Positions 17,953 to 25,717 of a stretch of 64,000 nucleotides of DNA are shown here, piece by piece (position 1 is the stretch's first letter; each line of letters opens with the position of its first letter). Made by a program: the position numbers and the translations under genes. Where the stretch lies: NCBI GenBank assembly GCA_016806145.1, contig CP063166.1, positions 4,774,001 to 4,838,000 on the forward strand, given 5' to 3'. The DNA comes from Variovorax paradoxus (GTDB taxonomy: Bacteria > Pseudomonadota > Gammaproteobacteria > Burkholderiales > Burkholderiaceae_C). The notes beneath the pieces are model-generated. The model worked only from the letters and a program-made list of their open reading frames with translations. It was not told the DNA's origin and did not search any database.

Positions 17953-17958
17953 TCCTGG

Positions 17959-18621
17959 ATGACTGATCGCAACATGAATCGGCGGGATGAGCCCGCCGCA
18001 GAACGGCCACAAAGAAAGCCGGGGCGTCCGGTGTCGGTAGAAAAGCGCCAGGCAATTCTCGATGCGGCCATCGAAGAGTTCACGGGAACTGGTTACGACT
18101 ATGTCAGCATGGACACGATTGCAGCGCGAGCGGAAGTGTCGAAGCGCACGCTCTACAACCAATTCGAGAGCAAGGAGGGGCTCTTTGCAGCCCTCGTCGC
18201 TGAAGTTGCGCAGCGTATCGTGACTTCGACCACGATCACCTACGATGCCGAGGTCGGCCTCGAGGAACAGTTGCTGTCGTATGCCAATGAATCGCGTTTG
18301 CTGATGACGCGGCCTCGAAACGTCAAGTTGCTGAGAGCCGTGCTCGGCGAGCATATTCGACACCCGGAGCGAGTCGAGCCCTTGTTGCACAAGTTCTGGC
18401 TCACCGAGTACGGACTCGTCGAATGGATGAAGCGGGCCAAGGCCGATGGCCGCCTCTCAGGCGACCCGACTCTCATGAGTCACATGTTGGGCTCGATGAT
18501 GAAGTCTGTCGTCTTCTGGCCAACCGTTCTGGGGCGCGGCAACCCCTCCGGGGTTGCGGAAAAGAAGCAAATTTCTGAGTCAGTCGGGATGTTTCTCGCC
18601 TACTTCGCTGCGCGCCGCTAG
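17959..18621 (+). CDS. TetR/AcrR-family transcriptional regulator
   Basis: A 220-residue regulator. After a Pro/Arg-rich start (QRKPGRPVSVEKRQAILDAA), the helix-turn-helix is TIAARAEVSKRTLYNQFESK followed by EGLFAALVAEV (about residues 54-84). The C-terminal part is a TetR_C-type ligand domain. It is divergent from the Bug-cupin-SDR operon and has a 15-bp dyad in its own promoter, so local repression of both units is inferred. The gene shares the lower GC of the cassette. Confidence 0.92.
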   Translation: MTDRNMNRRDEPAAERPQRKPGRPVSVEKRQAILDAAIEEFTGTGYDYVSMDTIAARAEVSKRTLYNQFESKEGLFAALVAEVAQRIVTSTTITYDAEVGLEEQLLSYANESRLLMTRPRNVKLLRAVLGEHIRHPERVEPLLHKFWLTEYGLVEWMKRAKADGRLSGDPTLMSHMLGSMMKSVVFWPTVLGRGNPSGVAEKKQISESVGMFLAYFAARR

Positions 18622-18840
18622 GCCCTGTCTCGCTGATACGCGAACAAAGTCGATGCGGCTTTTCAAGGATTGAGTCGACGGTGGCCGCCCCTTGAAGGGG
18701 CGGCAGTCGGCCTTGCAGCGGCGACGAGCGGTCGAAGCGTGGATGAATGCGAAGTCGCTGTGGCTGATCTTCGGTTGGGCGCATAGCTGTTGCATCGCCC
18801 GCCGGGGCGGATTCCCGGCTCCAGCCTCAGCAAGAAAACG
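18622..18840. other. Gene-free spacer after tetR
   Basis: Contains a perfect hairpin GCCGCCCCTT-G-AAGGGGCGGC at 18684-18704, about 60 bp after the tetR stop and without a T-run, and a GCCGGG/CCCGGC stem at 18801-18819 at the egtD side. Otherwise nothing is recognised. Confidence 0.5.
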
Positions 18841-18844
18841 CCTC

Positions 18845-19882
18845 TCAAGCCCCCAACCAATGCACGCTGAACAACCTCTCCGAATCCACCCAAACCGCGC
18901 CCGGCCGAAACCCCGCCTTCACAGCCAAAGCACGAAACCCATCCACAGTGAACTTGTGCGAGTACTCCGTATGAATGGTCTCCCCTTCCTCGAACCCAAA
19001 CGTCTCGCCATTCAATGAAACGCTCTGAGCCCGCCGACTCACCAGATGCATCTCGATCCGCCGCAGAGGCGCATTGAAGAACGCAGCATGCGTGAACCCA
19101 TCGAGATCGAAGTCCGCATCCAGCTCCGAATTGGCACGCCGCAACAGATTGAGATTGAACGCCGCCGTCACCCCCTGCGCATCGTTGTAGGCCGCATGCA
19201 ACCGCGCCGGATCCTTCACCAGATCCACCCCGATCAGCATTCCCCCACCGCGCAGCATCCGAGCCGCCAGCTGCAGAAAGGCCAGCGCCTCGTCGGGCTC
19301 GAAGTTCCCCAGCGTAGACCCCGGAAAGAACCCCACCCGCCGCCCCGCCCCAGGCATGGGCGCGGGCAACACCAATGGCATCGTGTAGTCAGCCGCAATC
19401 GGCTGCACGGCCAACTCCGGATAGTCCGCACGCAAGCGCGCAGCCGCCCCCTCGAGGTACTCCCCCGAGATATCGATCGGCAGATAACGCTTCGGCGACT
19501 CCAGCGCATCGAGCAGCAAGCGGATCTTGGTCAACGACCCCGCCCCAAACTCCACGATCTCCGCATTCGGCCCGATCTGTTTCGCGATCTCCCCCGCGCA
19601 TTCGCCGAGGATGCGCAGCTCGGTGCGCGTCGGGTAGTACTCGGGCAGATCGCAGATCTGATCGAACAGCTGCGAGCCCACGACGTCATAGAAGAACTTC
19701 GGCGAGATGCTGCGCGGCATGCGCGCCAGCCCCGCCTGCATCTCGCGCGCGAACTCGGACAGCGGAGCAGAAGCAGCGGGAGCCACCACGGCCGGACGCT
19801 TCTTCGCCGAGAACGGCAACGACGAAGAGGAAGAAGCAGAAGCAGTCGAAGCTGCCGCGGGAATGGGAGCGAATGGGCGCAT
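18845..19882 (-). CDS. egtD: L-histidine N-alpha-methyltransferase EgtD
   Basis: A 345-residue SAM-dependent methyltransferase that trimethylates histidine to hercynine, the first step of ergothioneine synthesis. After a low-complexity Ala/Ser N terminus (about 30 residues), SISPKFFYDVVGSQLFDQIC, LPEYYPTRTELRIL, FGAGSLTKIRLLLDAL (SAM binding), GFFPGSTLGNFEPDEAL and the C-terminal IHTEYSHKFTVDGF follow the EgtD family throughout. Start MRPFAPIPA at 19882 lies 2 bp after the egtB stop; more upstream codons are open. Its last part recurs at 14464-14682, so the cassette upstream arose by an event ending in this gene. Confidence 0.95.
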   Translation of the reverse strand: MRPFAPIPAAASTASASSSSSLPFSAKKRPAVVAPAASAPLSEFAREMQAGLARMPRSISPKFFYDVVGSQLFDQICDLPEYYPTRTELRILGECAGEIAKQIGPNAEIVEFGAGSLTKIRLLLDALESPKRYLPIDISGEYLEGAAARLRADYPELAVQPIAADYTMPLVLPAPMPGAGRRVGFFPGSTLGNFEPDEALAFLQLAARMLRGGGMLIGVDLVKDPARLHAAYNDAQGVTAAFNLNLLRRANSELDADFDLDGFTHAAFFNAPLRRIEMHLVSRRAQSVSLNGETFGFEEGETIHTEYSHKFTVDGFRALAVKAGFRPGAVWVDSERLFSVHWLGA

Positions 19883-19884
19883 GG

Positions 19885-21138
19885 TCAGAGATCCTTCGCG
19901 AGCCGCAGGCCGGTGAATTGCCAGCGCGCGGCCGGCGGGAAGAAGTTGCGATAGCTGGGGCACGCATGGCCCTCGGGGGTGGCCACGCTGCCGCCGCGCA
20001 GCACGAGTTGGCCCACCATGAACTTGCCGTTGTATTCAGCCGCGACGCCAGGCAGCGGCTTGAAGCCCGGATACGGGTCGTACGAGGAACGCGTCCATTG
20101 CCACACGTGGCCGGTCATCTGCGAGATGCCCGGGTTGCCGAACGCGGCCTCCCACTCGAACTCGGTCGGCAGCCGCGCGCCGGCCCATTCGGCATACGCG
20201 GCGGCCTCGTAGAAACTCAGTTGCGATACCGGCGCCTCGGGCTCGATCGGCCGCACGCCATGCAGGCCGAACACGTGCCAGCCGCCGGCATTGGCCGACG
20301 AGGCACCCAGGCGCGGATCGTCGGGCGCGAGCCAGTAGGCCGGATGACGCCAGCCCTGCGACTGCACCGCGGCCCAGCCGTCGGACAGCCACAGCTCGGG
20401 CCGCTGGTAGCCGCCATCGGCGATGAACTGCGTGAAGTCGCCGCAGTTCACGAGCCGGTCGGCGATCGCATGCGGCTGCAGCAGCGCGCGATGGCGCGGG
20501 GTCTCGTTGTCGAACGAGAAGCCCGCGCCGTCATGACCGATGTCGACCAGGCCGCCGTCGTGCGGCAGCCAGCGCATGGCGGGCGGCACCGCGGCCAGCC
20601 GCAGCGCGGGGCCGCCGGCGGGCTTGTAGGCGGGCAGCAGCGGGTTGCACGACAGCGCATGAAGGATGTCGGTGAGCAGCAGCTCCTGGTGCTGCTGCTC
20701 GTGGTTCAGGCCCAGCGTGACGATGGGCTCGAGCGTGGCCCACGCGGCCGCTGCCTCGTCGCTGTCGAGGAAGGCCAGCACGGCCGCGTCGACATGCCGG
20801 CGGTAGGCCTGCACCTCGTCGAGCGAGGGCCGCGTGAGCAGGCCGCGCTGCGGACGCGGATGGCGCGGGCCCAGCGCCTCGTAATAGGAATTGAAGAGGT
20901 AATGGAAACGCGTGTCGAAGGGCTGGTAGCCGCTGGCATGCGGCTGCAGCAGAACCGTCTCGAAGAACCAGGTGGTATGCGCGAGATGCCACTTGGTCGG
21001 GCTCGCGTCGGGCATCGACTGGATGCACTGGTCTTCGGCGGAAAGCGGTGCGGCAAGCGCGAGGCTGGCGGCGCGCACGGAGCGGAACTGCTCTCGCACG
21101 GTGCCGGCTGCCGGCGTGATCGGCCGGGAAAGCGTCAT
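19885..21138 (-). CDS. egtB: Ergothioneine biosynthesis protein EgtB (sulfoxide synthase)
   Basis: A 417-residue nonheme iron enzyme joining hercynine and a thiol substrate with O2. The N-terminal DinB-like domain carries the three iron His: KWHLAHTTWFFET (near residue 53) and LGLNHEQQHQELLLTDI (near 145). The C-terminal FGE-sulfatase domain is seen in RLPTEFEWEAAFG, MTGHVWQWTRSSYDPYPGF and RGGSVATPEGHACPSYRNFF. It is the first gene of an egtB-egtD operon. No egtC or egtE is adjacent, as in other betaproteobacteria with a two-gene cluster. Confidence 0.95.
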   Translation of the reverse strand: MTLSRPITPAAGTVREQFRSVRAASLALAAPLSAEDQCIQSMPDASPTKWHLAHTTWFFETVLLQPHASGYQPFDTRFHYLFNSYYEALGPRHPRPQRGLLTRPSLDEVQAYRRHVDAAVLAFLDSDEAAAAWATLEPIVTLGLNHEQQHQELLLTDILHALSCNPLLPAYKPAGGPALRLAAVPPAMRWLPHDGGLVDIGHDGAGFSFDNETPRHRALLQPHAIADRLVNCGDFTQFIADGGYQRPELWLSDGWAAVQSQGWRHPAYWLAPDDPRLGASSANAGGWHVFGLHGVRPIEPEAPVSQLSFYEAAAYAEWAGARLPTEFEWEAAFGNPGISQMTGHVWQWTRSSYDPYPGFKPLPGVAAEYNGKFMVGQLVLRGGSVATPEGHACPSYRNFFPPAARWQFTGLRLAKDL

Positions 21139-21314
21139 GGGTTCTCCAGTCGCGGGTCAACGAAGTTTGTAGCCGAAGCCTTCGGCGGCGGCGCGTAGGA
21201 CAAGGGCCCGCGCCGGGGCGCATGCCGTCCCCGCGTGGTTCTCGTTCCTCGGCGGGTCGGCCACTTTGGCACAAGATGGCTTCGCCTGCAGGGCGGCTGC
21301 GTATCATCCGTTCG

Positions 21315-22661
21315 ATGCAAACGACCAACTCCCCAGGCCGCCCCCGCGTCGTCATCGTCGGCTGCGGTTTCGGCGGGCTCGAAGCGGCTCGCAAGCTGCA
21401 AGGCGCCGACGTCGACGTGACGGTGATCGACCGTACCAACCACCACCTGTTCCAGCCGCTGCTCTACCAGGTGGCGACCGCCGGACTGGCGGCGCCGTCG
21501 ATCGCGGCGCCGGTCCGCGGTCTGTTCCGCGGCCAGGCCAACATCACCTCCCTGCTCGGCGAGGTCACGGCCATCGATCCGGCCGCGCGCACGGTGCGCA
21601 TGGCCGGCGGCAACCCGGTGCCCTACGACCACTTGATCGTCGCGGCCGGTGCCACCCACAGCTATTTCGGGCACGACGAATGGTCGGCCAATGCGCCGGG
21701 CCTCAAGACCCTGGCCGATGCCTTCGAGATCCGCCGCCGCGTGCTGCTGTCCTTCGAGACCGCCGAACTCACGACCGATGAACAACGCCGCCGCGCGCTG
21801 CTGACCTTCGTGGTGATCGGTGCCGGCCCCACCGGCGTGGAGATGGCGGGCACGCTGGCCGAGATCGCCAAGCACACGCTCGCGGGCGAGTTCCGCCACA
21901 TCGATCCGGCGAGCGCGCAGGTGCTGCTGGTCGAGGGCGGCCCGCGCGTGCTGCAGGCGATGCCCGAGGGCCTGAGCCAGAAGGCGCTCGAGCAGCTCGA
22001 GAAGCTCGGCGTCGAGGTGCGGCTCAATGCGCGCGTGACCGCGATCGACGAAACCGGCCTCGAGGTGCAGACCGGCGGCGGCGCCGACGGCGCACCCGCG
22101 CAGAGCTACCGCATCGACAGCAGCTGCGTGGTGTGGGCCGCGGGCGTGGCGGCCTCGCCGCTGGGCCGCATGCTCGGCAGCGCCACTGGCGTCGAATGCG
22201 ACCGCGCGGGCCGCATCAAGGTCGAGCCCGACCTGAGCCTCGCGGGCCATCCCGAGATCAGCGTGGTCGGCGACCTCGCGGCCGCCATGAGCCATGCGCC
22301 CGGCAAGCAGCCGCGGCCGGTGCCAGGCGTGTCGCCCGGCGCCAAGCAGGCCGGGCGCGCCGCGGCCGCCAACATCCTGCGCCGCATCGCGGGCCAGCCC
22401 ACGCAGGCCTTCCGCTACCGCGACTACGGCAACCTCGCGACCATCGGCCGCAACTCGGCCGTGGTCGACCTGGGCACGCCCTTCGGCGCGCTGCGCTTCA
22501 GCGGCCGGCTCGCGTGGCTGTTCTGGCTGTTCGCGCACGCGTACTTCCTGATCGGCTTCCGCAACCGCATCGTGGTGATGATGGACTGGGCCAGCGCCTA
22601 CTGGAGCTTCCAGCGCAATGCGCGCGTGGTGGCCGACGTGAACGGCCGCAGCGAGTCCTGA
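21315..22661 (+). CDS. ndh: NAD(P)/FAD-dependent oxidoreductase, type II NADH dehydrogenase
   Basis: A 448-residue NDH-2-like flavoprotein. The FAD motif VVIVGCGFGGLEAARKL is at residues 11-27, the NAD motif FVVIGAGPTGVEMAGTLAEI is near residue 170, and NHHLFQPLLYQVATAGL and GDLAAAM are family landmarks. A C-terminal hydrophobic segment (LAWLFWLFAHAYFLIGF) anchors it to the inner membrane, where it would pass electrons from NADH to quinone without pumping. The start MQTTNSPGR has TATCAT ending 7 nt upstream, suggesting a leaderless mRNA; 31 upstream codons are open but cover the promoter. Confidence 0.92.
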   Translation: MQTTNSPGRPRVVIVGCGFGGLEAARKLQGADVDVTVIDRTNHHLFQPLLYQVATAGLAAPSIAAPVRGLFRGQANITSLLGEVTAIDPAARTVRMAGGNPVPYDHLIVAAGATHSYFGHDEWSANAPGLKTLADAFEIRRRVLLSFETAELTTDEQRRRALLTFVVIGAGPTGVEMAGTLAEIAKHTLAGEFRHIDPASAQVLLVEGGPRVLQAMPEGLSQKALEQLEKLGVEVRLNARVTAIDETGLEVQTGGGADGAPAQSYRIDSSCVVWAAGVAASPLGRMLGSATGVECDRAGRIKVEPDLSLAGHPEISVVGDLAAAMSHAPGKQPRPVPGVSPGAKQAGRAAAANILRRIAGQPTQAFRYRDYGNLATIGRNSAVVDLGTPFGALRFSGRLAWLFWLFAHAYFLIGFRNRIVVMMDWASAYWSFQRNARVVADVNGRSES

Positions 22662-22686
22662 GCCGCGCCCACGGCCGGAGGTCCGC

Positions 22687-22938
22687 ATGTCGCTGCTGCC
22701 CTGGATCGCGCTGCACGCCCTCACCGCGCTGTTCTGGCTCTGGATCCTGCGCTGGGGCGGCGCGCACTGGCTCGAAGGCACCTTCGCCTCGGGCGTCCTC
22801 GTGAGCATCTTCGCGCCGCGCTGGAGCGAGGAAGGCCTGCGCATGTGCGCGCTGCTGATGCTGATCGTCTGCGGCATCAGCTTCGTGCTCGGGCTGTTCA
22901 TGCCCGGGCTGCGCTGCTGGTACGGCGGCGCCTGCTGA
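22687..22938 (+). CDS. Small inner-membrane protein
   Basis: An 83-residue protein with two hydrophobic helices (LLPWIALHALTALFWLWIL, about residues 3-21, and CALLMLIVCGISFVLGLFM, about 54-72) and a Cys-containing C terminus (LRCWYGGAC). A GGAGG ribosome-binding site lies before the ATG. It follows ndh by 25 bp and probably shares its mRNA. No family recognised. Confidence 0.7.
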   Translation: MSLLPWIALHALTALFWLWILRWGGAHWLEGTFASGVLVSIFAPRWSEEGLRMCALLMLIVCGISFVLGLFMPGLRCWYGGAC

Positions 22939-22968
22939 GCGCCGCCGCCCGCTCCCGGGGACCAGCGC

Positions 22969-24891
22969 TCAGGTCCCGACCACGCTGCCGTCGTTCTTCG
23001 TGATCGCGACCGTCGCCGAGCGCGGGCGGCCCGCGCCGTCGGGCCATTTCGACACCGCGAGCGGGCGATCGGGATCGCTGCGCTCGTTGGCCGGCTCGCC
23101 CGGATGCTGGATGTTGATGAACAGCGTGCGCAGGTCGGGCGTGGCCGTGAGGCCGGTGATCTCGCAACCGGCCGGGCCGAGCAGGAAGCGGCGGATCTCG
23201 CCCTGGGTCGGGTCGCAGGCCAGCATCTGGTTGTTCGGCAGGTTGGTGTAGTCGCCCTTGCCGAGCGTGGAGGTCGAGACGTCGGTCTGGATCCACAGCA
23301 CGCCGCGCGCATCGACCATCAGGCCGTCGGGGCTGCCGAAGGCGTCGCCCTTGACGTTGCCCTGCGCTTCCCAGCGCGACTGCTTCGGATCGCCCGCGAG
23401 CACCACGTGGTTCCACGCGAACTTGGTGCCGTCGAGGTCGCCCTGCTCCTTCCAGCGGATGATCTGGCCCATGGTGTTGTTGGAGCGCGGATTGGCCGCG
23501 TCCATGAACGGCTGGCCGGCACCACCACGGTTGCTGTTGTTGGTCAGCGTGCAGTAGACCTCCTTGGTCAGCGGATCGACGGTGGTCCACTCCGGACGGT
23601 CCATCCTGGTCGCGCCCAGCAGGTCGCTGGCCTGGCGCGACTTGATCAGCACGTCGCCCTGGCTCGCGAAACCCTTGTCGGCCACGAGTCCGTTCTTGCC
23701 CTGCACGAGCGGCAGCCATTCGCCGCTGCCGTCGACGTCGAAGCGCGCCACGTAGAGCGTGCCGTGGTCGAGCAGCTCGCGGTTGGCGGCCGCGCCGCCG
23801 GGCTTCACCGCGTCGCGGCTCACGAACTTGTAGATGTATTCGAAGCGCGAGTCCTCGCCCATGTAGACCACGGCACGGCCGTCGGCGGTCAGCGCGGTGG
23901 CCGCGCCCTCGTGCGCGGCGCGGCCCATCGCGGTGCGCTTGCGCGGCGTGGAGGCCGGGTCCTGCGGATCGATCTCCACCACCCAGCCGTAGCGATTGGC
24001 CTCGTTCGGATGCTTCGCCGCGTCGAAGCGCGGCTCGTGCTCGTGCCAGCGGTACTTGGCGCCGTTGCCCTTGCGGATGCCCCAGCGCTTCTGGTGCGCG
24101 TCGGGCGACTCGGGGCCCTCGAAGTAGTCGGCGAAGTTCTCCTCGCAGGTCAGGTAGGTGCCCCAGGGCGTCTGGCCGTTCGAGCAGTTGTTGAAGGTGC
24201 CCAGCACCTGCGTGCCGCTCGGGTCGGCGGCCGTGCGCAGCATCGGATGGCCGGCGGCCGGGCCGCTCAGCGTCATCGGCGTGAGCGCGGTGACGCGGCG
24301 CGCGAAGCGCGAGGGCAGCACCTGCGACCACTTCGCGCCGTCGCGCCGCAGCTCGATCACCGACACGCCGTGCGCGTTCATCGACTTGCGCACCTTCTCG
24401 GGGGTCCAGGTCTTCATGCCATCGACGTGCAGCAGGCCGTCGTCGACGTACTCGTGGTTCAGCACCAGCAGGCCGCGGTTCGAGCCCTCGATCGGGAAGA
24501 AGGCCATGCCGTCGTGGTGCATGCCGGCCTGCAGCGCCTGATCGTCGGCCGAGTTGGAGCCGTCGGTTTTGAAGGCGGGCATGCTGCCGGCCACGCCGGT
24601 CGGGTCGCCCCAGCGGTAGAGCACCTGCGCGCTGTAGCCCTCGGGCACCACCACCTGGTCGACCGCGGCCATCGCGATGCCCTTGAAGCCGATCGCGCGG
24701 CCCAGGCCGGCGACCGCGCCACTGCCGCCAGCGGCGGTCGATGCACAGCCCGCGAGCGGGCCGAACAGGCCCGCCACCGCGGCCGCGAGGCCGCCGCGCA
24801 CGAGCACGCGGCGCGCCGGATCGGACACCTCGTGGATCGTGGGGTTGGCGCTGGGGTTGGAGTCCTCCATCCGGTCGAAATTCTTGGCCAT
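22969..24891 (-). CDS. PhoX-family alkaline phosphatase (DUF839), Tat-exported
   Basis: A 640-residue PhoX-type protein. The N terminus carries a twin-arginine motif (DPARRVLVRGGLAAAVAGLF, about residues 25-44) followed by a lipobox-like LAGCAST. Family blocks include GMAFFPIEGSNRGLLVLNHE (about residue 130), TYLTCEENFADYF and YKFVSRDA. PhoX enzymes are Ca/Fe-dependent phosphomonoesterases in the periplasm, usually induced by phosphate starvation; no PHO box was recognised upstream. The frame is open 170 codons further upstream, across the thermonuclease gene, but the Tat signal fixes the start at 24891. Confidence 0.92.
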   Translation of the reverse strand: MAKNFDRMEDSNPSANPTIHEVSDPARRVLVRGGLAAAVAGLFGPLAGCASTAAGGSGAVAGLGRAIGFKGIAMAAVDQVVVPEGYSAQVLYRWGDPTGVAGSMPAFKTDGSNSADDQALQAGMHHDGMAFFPIEGSNRGLLVLNHEYVDDGLLHVDGMKTWTPEKVRKSMNAHGVSVIELRRDGAKWSQVLPSRFARRVTALTPMTLSGPAAGHPMLRTAADPSGTQVLGTFNNCSNGQTPWGTYLTCEENFADYFEGPESPDAHQKRWGIRKGNGAKYRWHEHEPRFDAAKHPNEANRYGWVVEIDPQDPASTPRKRTAMGRAAHEGAATALTADGRAVVYMGEDSRFEYIYKFVSRDAVKPGGAAANRELLDHGTLYVARFDVDGSGEWLPLVQGKNGLVADKGFASQGDVLIKSRQASDLLGATRMDRPEWTTVDPLTKEVYCTLTNNSNRGGAGQPFMDAANPRSNNTMGQIIRWKEQGDLDGTKFAWNHVVLAGDPKQSRWEAQGNVKGDAFGSPDGLMVDARGVLWIQTDVSTSTLGKGDYTNLPNNQMLACDPTQGEIRRFLLGPAGCEITGLTATPDLRTLFINIQHPGEPANERSDPDRPLAVSKWPDGAGRPRSATVAITKNDGSVVGT

Positions 24892-24989
24892 GTCGTTGTT
24901 CTCCGCGGTGCGGGGGTTGCAAGAACCCCGGATGCTCTTCGCGCCGCATGAATCTCGCGTGACATGGGCCATGCCCGACCCGAAAGCAC

Positions 24990-25517
24990 TCAGAACGACG
25001 AGAAGAAGTTGTCGCTCCAATGCGATTCGCGCCGCTGCCGACGCCATTCCCAGGGCGGCGTGGGCCTGGTATCGGCCCACAGCCCGGCGCGCTGCGCGCG
25101 GGCGCCGTCCTGCAGCCGGAACAGGTCGCCGCCGCGCTTGCTCGCGATGCCGTGGTAGTCGTAGACCCAGGCCCAGCCCTCCGACACCATGCGCCGGCCC
25201 GCGTCCTCGCCGTTGCACGACACGTCGGCCACGGTGCGGCCGTAGCGGTCGGTGTCGCGCGCGGTGATCCGCGCCTGCTCGGCATAGCAGAGCCGGCTCA
25301 GCGCCTGGCGGCTGCGCTGGCCATAGGGCTGCGCCTTCTCGGGCGCGTCGATGGCCGCGATGCGCACCTTGACCTGTTCGTAGGCGCCGCTGCGGCCGCA
25401 ACGCGCGGTCAGCGTGTCGCCGTCGCTGACGCCGACGACGAGGCAGTTGCGGGAAGCGGCGGCATGGGCCAGCAGGGGGAAGGCAAGAAGGATGGGAAGG
25501 AACGCGCGCAGGTGCAT
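24990..25517 (-). CDS. Thermonuclease-family (SNase-like) exported protein
   Basis: A 175-residue SNase-fold protein with signal peptide (MHLRAFLPILLAFPLLAHAA). Catalytic landmarks are GVSDGDTLTARC, IAAIDAPEKAQPYGQRSR (Asp, Glu and Arg of the active site) and DTDRYGRTVADVSC near residue 103. It probably degrades nucleic acid in the periplasm or outside the cell. The start MHLRAF follows from the signal peptide. It lies 98 bp ahead of phoX on the same strand, so a joint role in scavenging phosphate from DNA is possible. Confidence 0.88.
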   Translation of the reverse strand: MHLRAFLPILLAFPLLAHAAASRNCLVVGVSDGDTLTARCGRSGAYEQVKVRIAAIDAPEKAQPYGQRSRQALSRLCYAEQARITARDTDRYGRTVADVSCNGEDAGRRMVSEGWAWVYDYHGIASKRGGDLFRLQDGARAQRAGLWADTRPTPPWEWRRQRRESHWSDNFFSSF

Positions 25518-25633
25518 GAAGAAGACGGACGGAGCGACAACGGATGAGGACGCATCGAGGCTAAGGGATTCGCGTGCCGGGCGCGGTGGGGACACACATT
25601 TTTTCCAGCGGCGCGCGGCACCGTGCCGCGCGC

Positions 25634-25661
25634 TTGACAGGGCGGCGCGGCCTTCTATGAT
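25634..25661 (+). promoter_or_regulatory. Near-consensus sigma-70 promoter of the SDR-racemase operon
   Basis: TTGACA at 25634-25639 and TATGAT at 25656-25661 are separated by 16 bp, the closest match to the sigma-70 consensus noticed in this window. Transcription would begin near 25668, about 50 nt before the SDR ATG. Confidence 0.65.
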
Positions 25662-25681
25662 CGAGTTCAATTATCTTGACG

Positions 25682-25704
25682 CAAGTTCCGAAATATGGAA
25701 CTTG
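25682..25704. promoter_or_regulatory. Operator-like inverted repeat, 8-7-8
   Basis: CAAGTTCC (25682-25689) and GGAACTTG (25697-25704) form a perfect inverted repeat around GAAATAT, just downstream of the predicted start of transcription. A repressor bound here would act as a road-block. GTTCC/GGAAC half-sites resemble those of several IclR-type regulators, but no regulator gene is adjacent. Confidence 0.5.
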
Positions 25705-25717
25705 TGAAAATCCGATC

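Larger units (their letters stand above)
17611..17958. promoter_or_regulatory. Divergent promoter region between Bug operon and tetR
   Basis: This 348-bp gap holds an AT-richer stretch next to the Bug gene (17640-17710, with an AGTGCACT palindrome at 17673-17680 and a possible minus-strand TAATAT box) and, next to tetR, the remnant of an IS3 transposase. The TetR promoter and operator are described separately. No further gene is visible. Confidence 0.5.
14464..19062. repeat. Direct repeat pair of the egtD tail framing a 4.2-kb cassette
   Basis: Direct copies at 14464-14682 and 18841-19062 enclose the IS3 fragment, the SDR-cupin-Bug operon, a second IS3 remnant and the tetR gene. Similarity also extends outward of each copy through CCTCAGCAAGAAAACRCCT (about 14420 and 18827) and the CGCCCGCCGGGGCG block. 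The enclosed DNA is visibly lower in GC than the flanks. Confidence 0.75.

Noticed and set aside
22935..22972. Terminator between the small membrane protein gene and phoX (CTGAGCGC/GCGCTCAG)
   Set aside because: An 8-bp stem with a long loop and no T-run; it can arise by chance because the two convergent stop codons are complementary.
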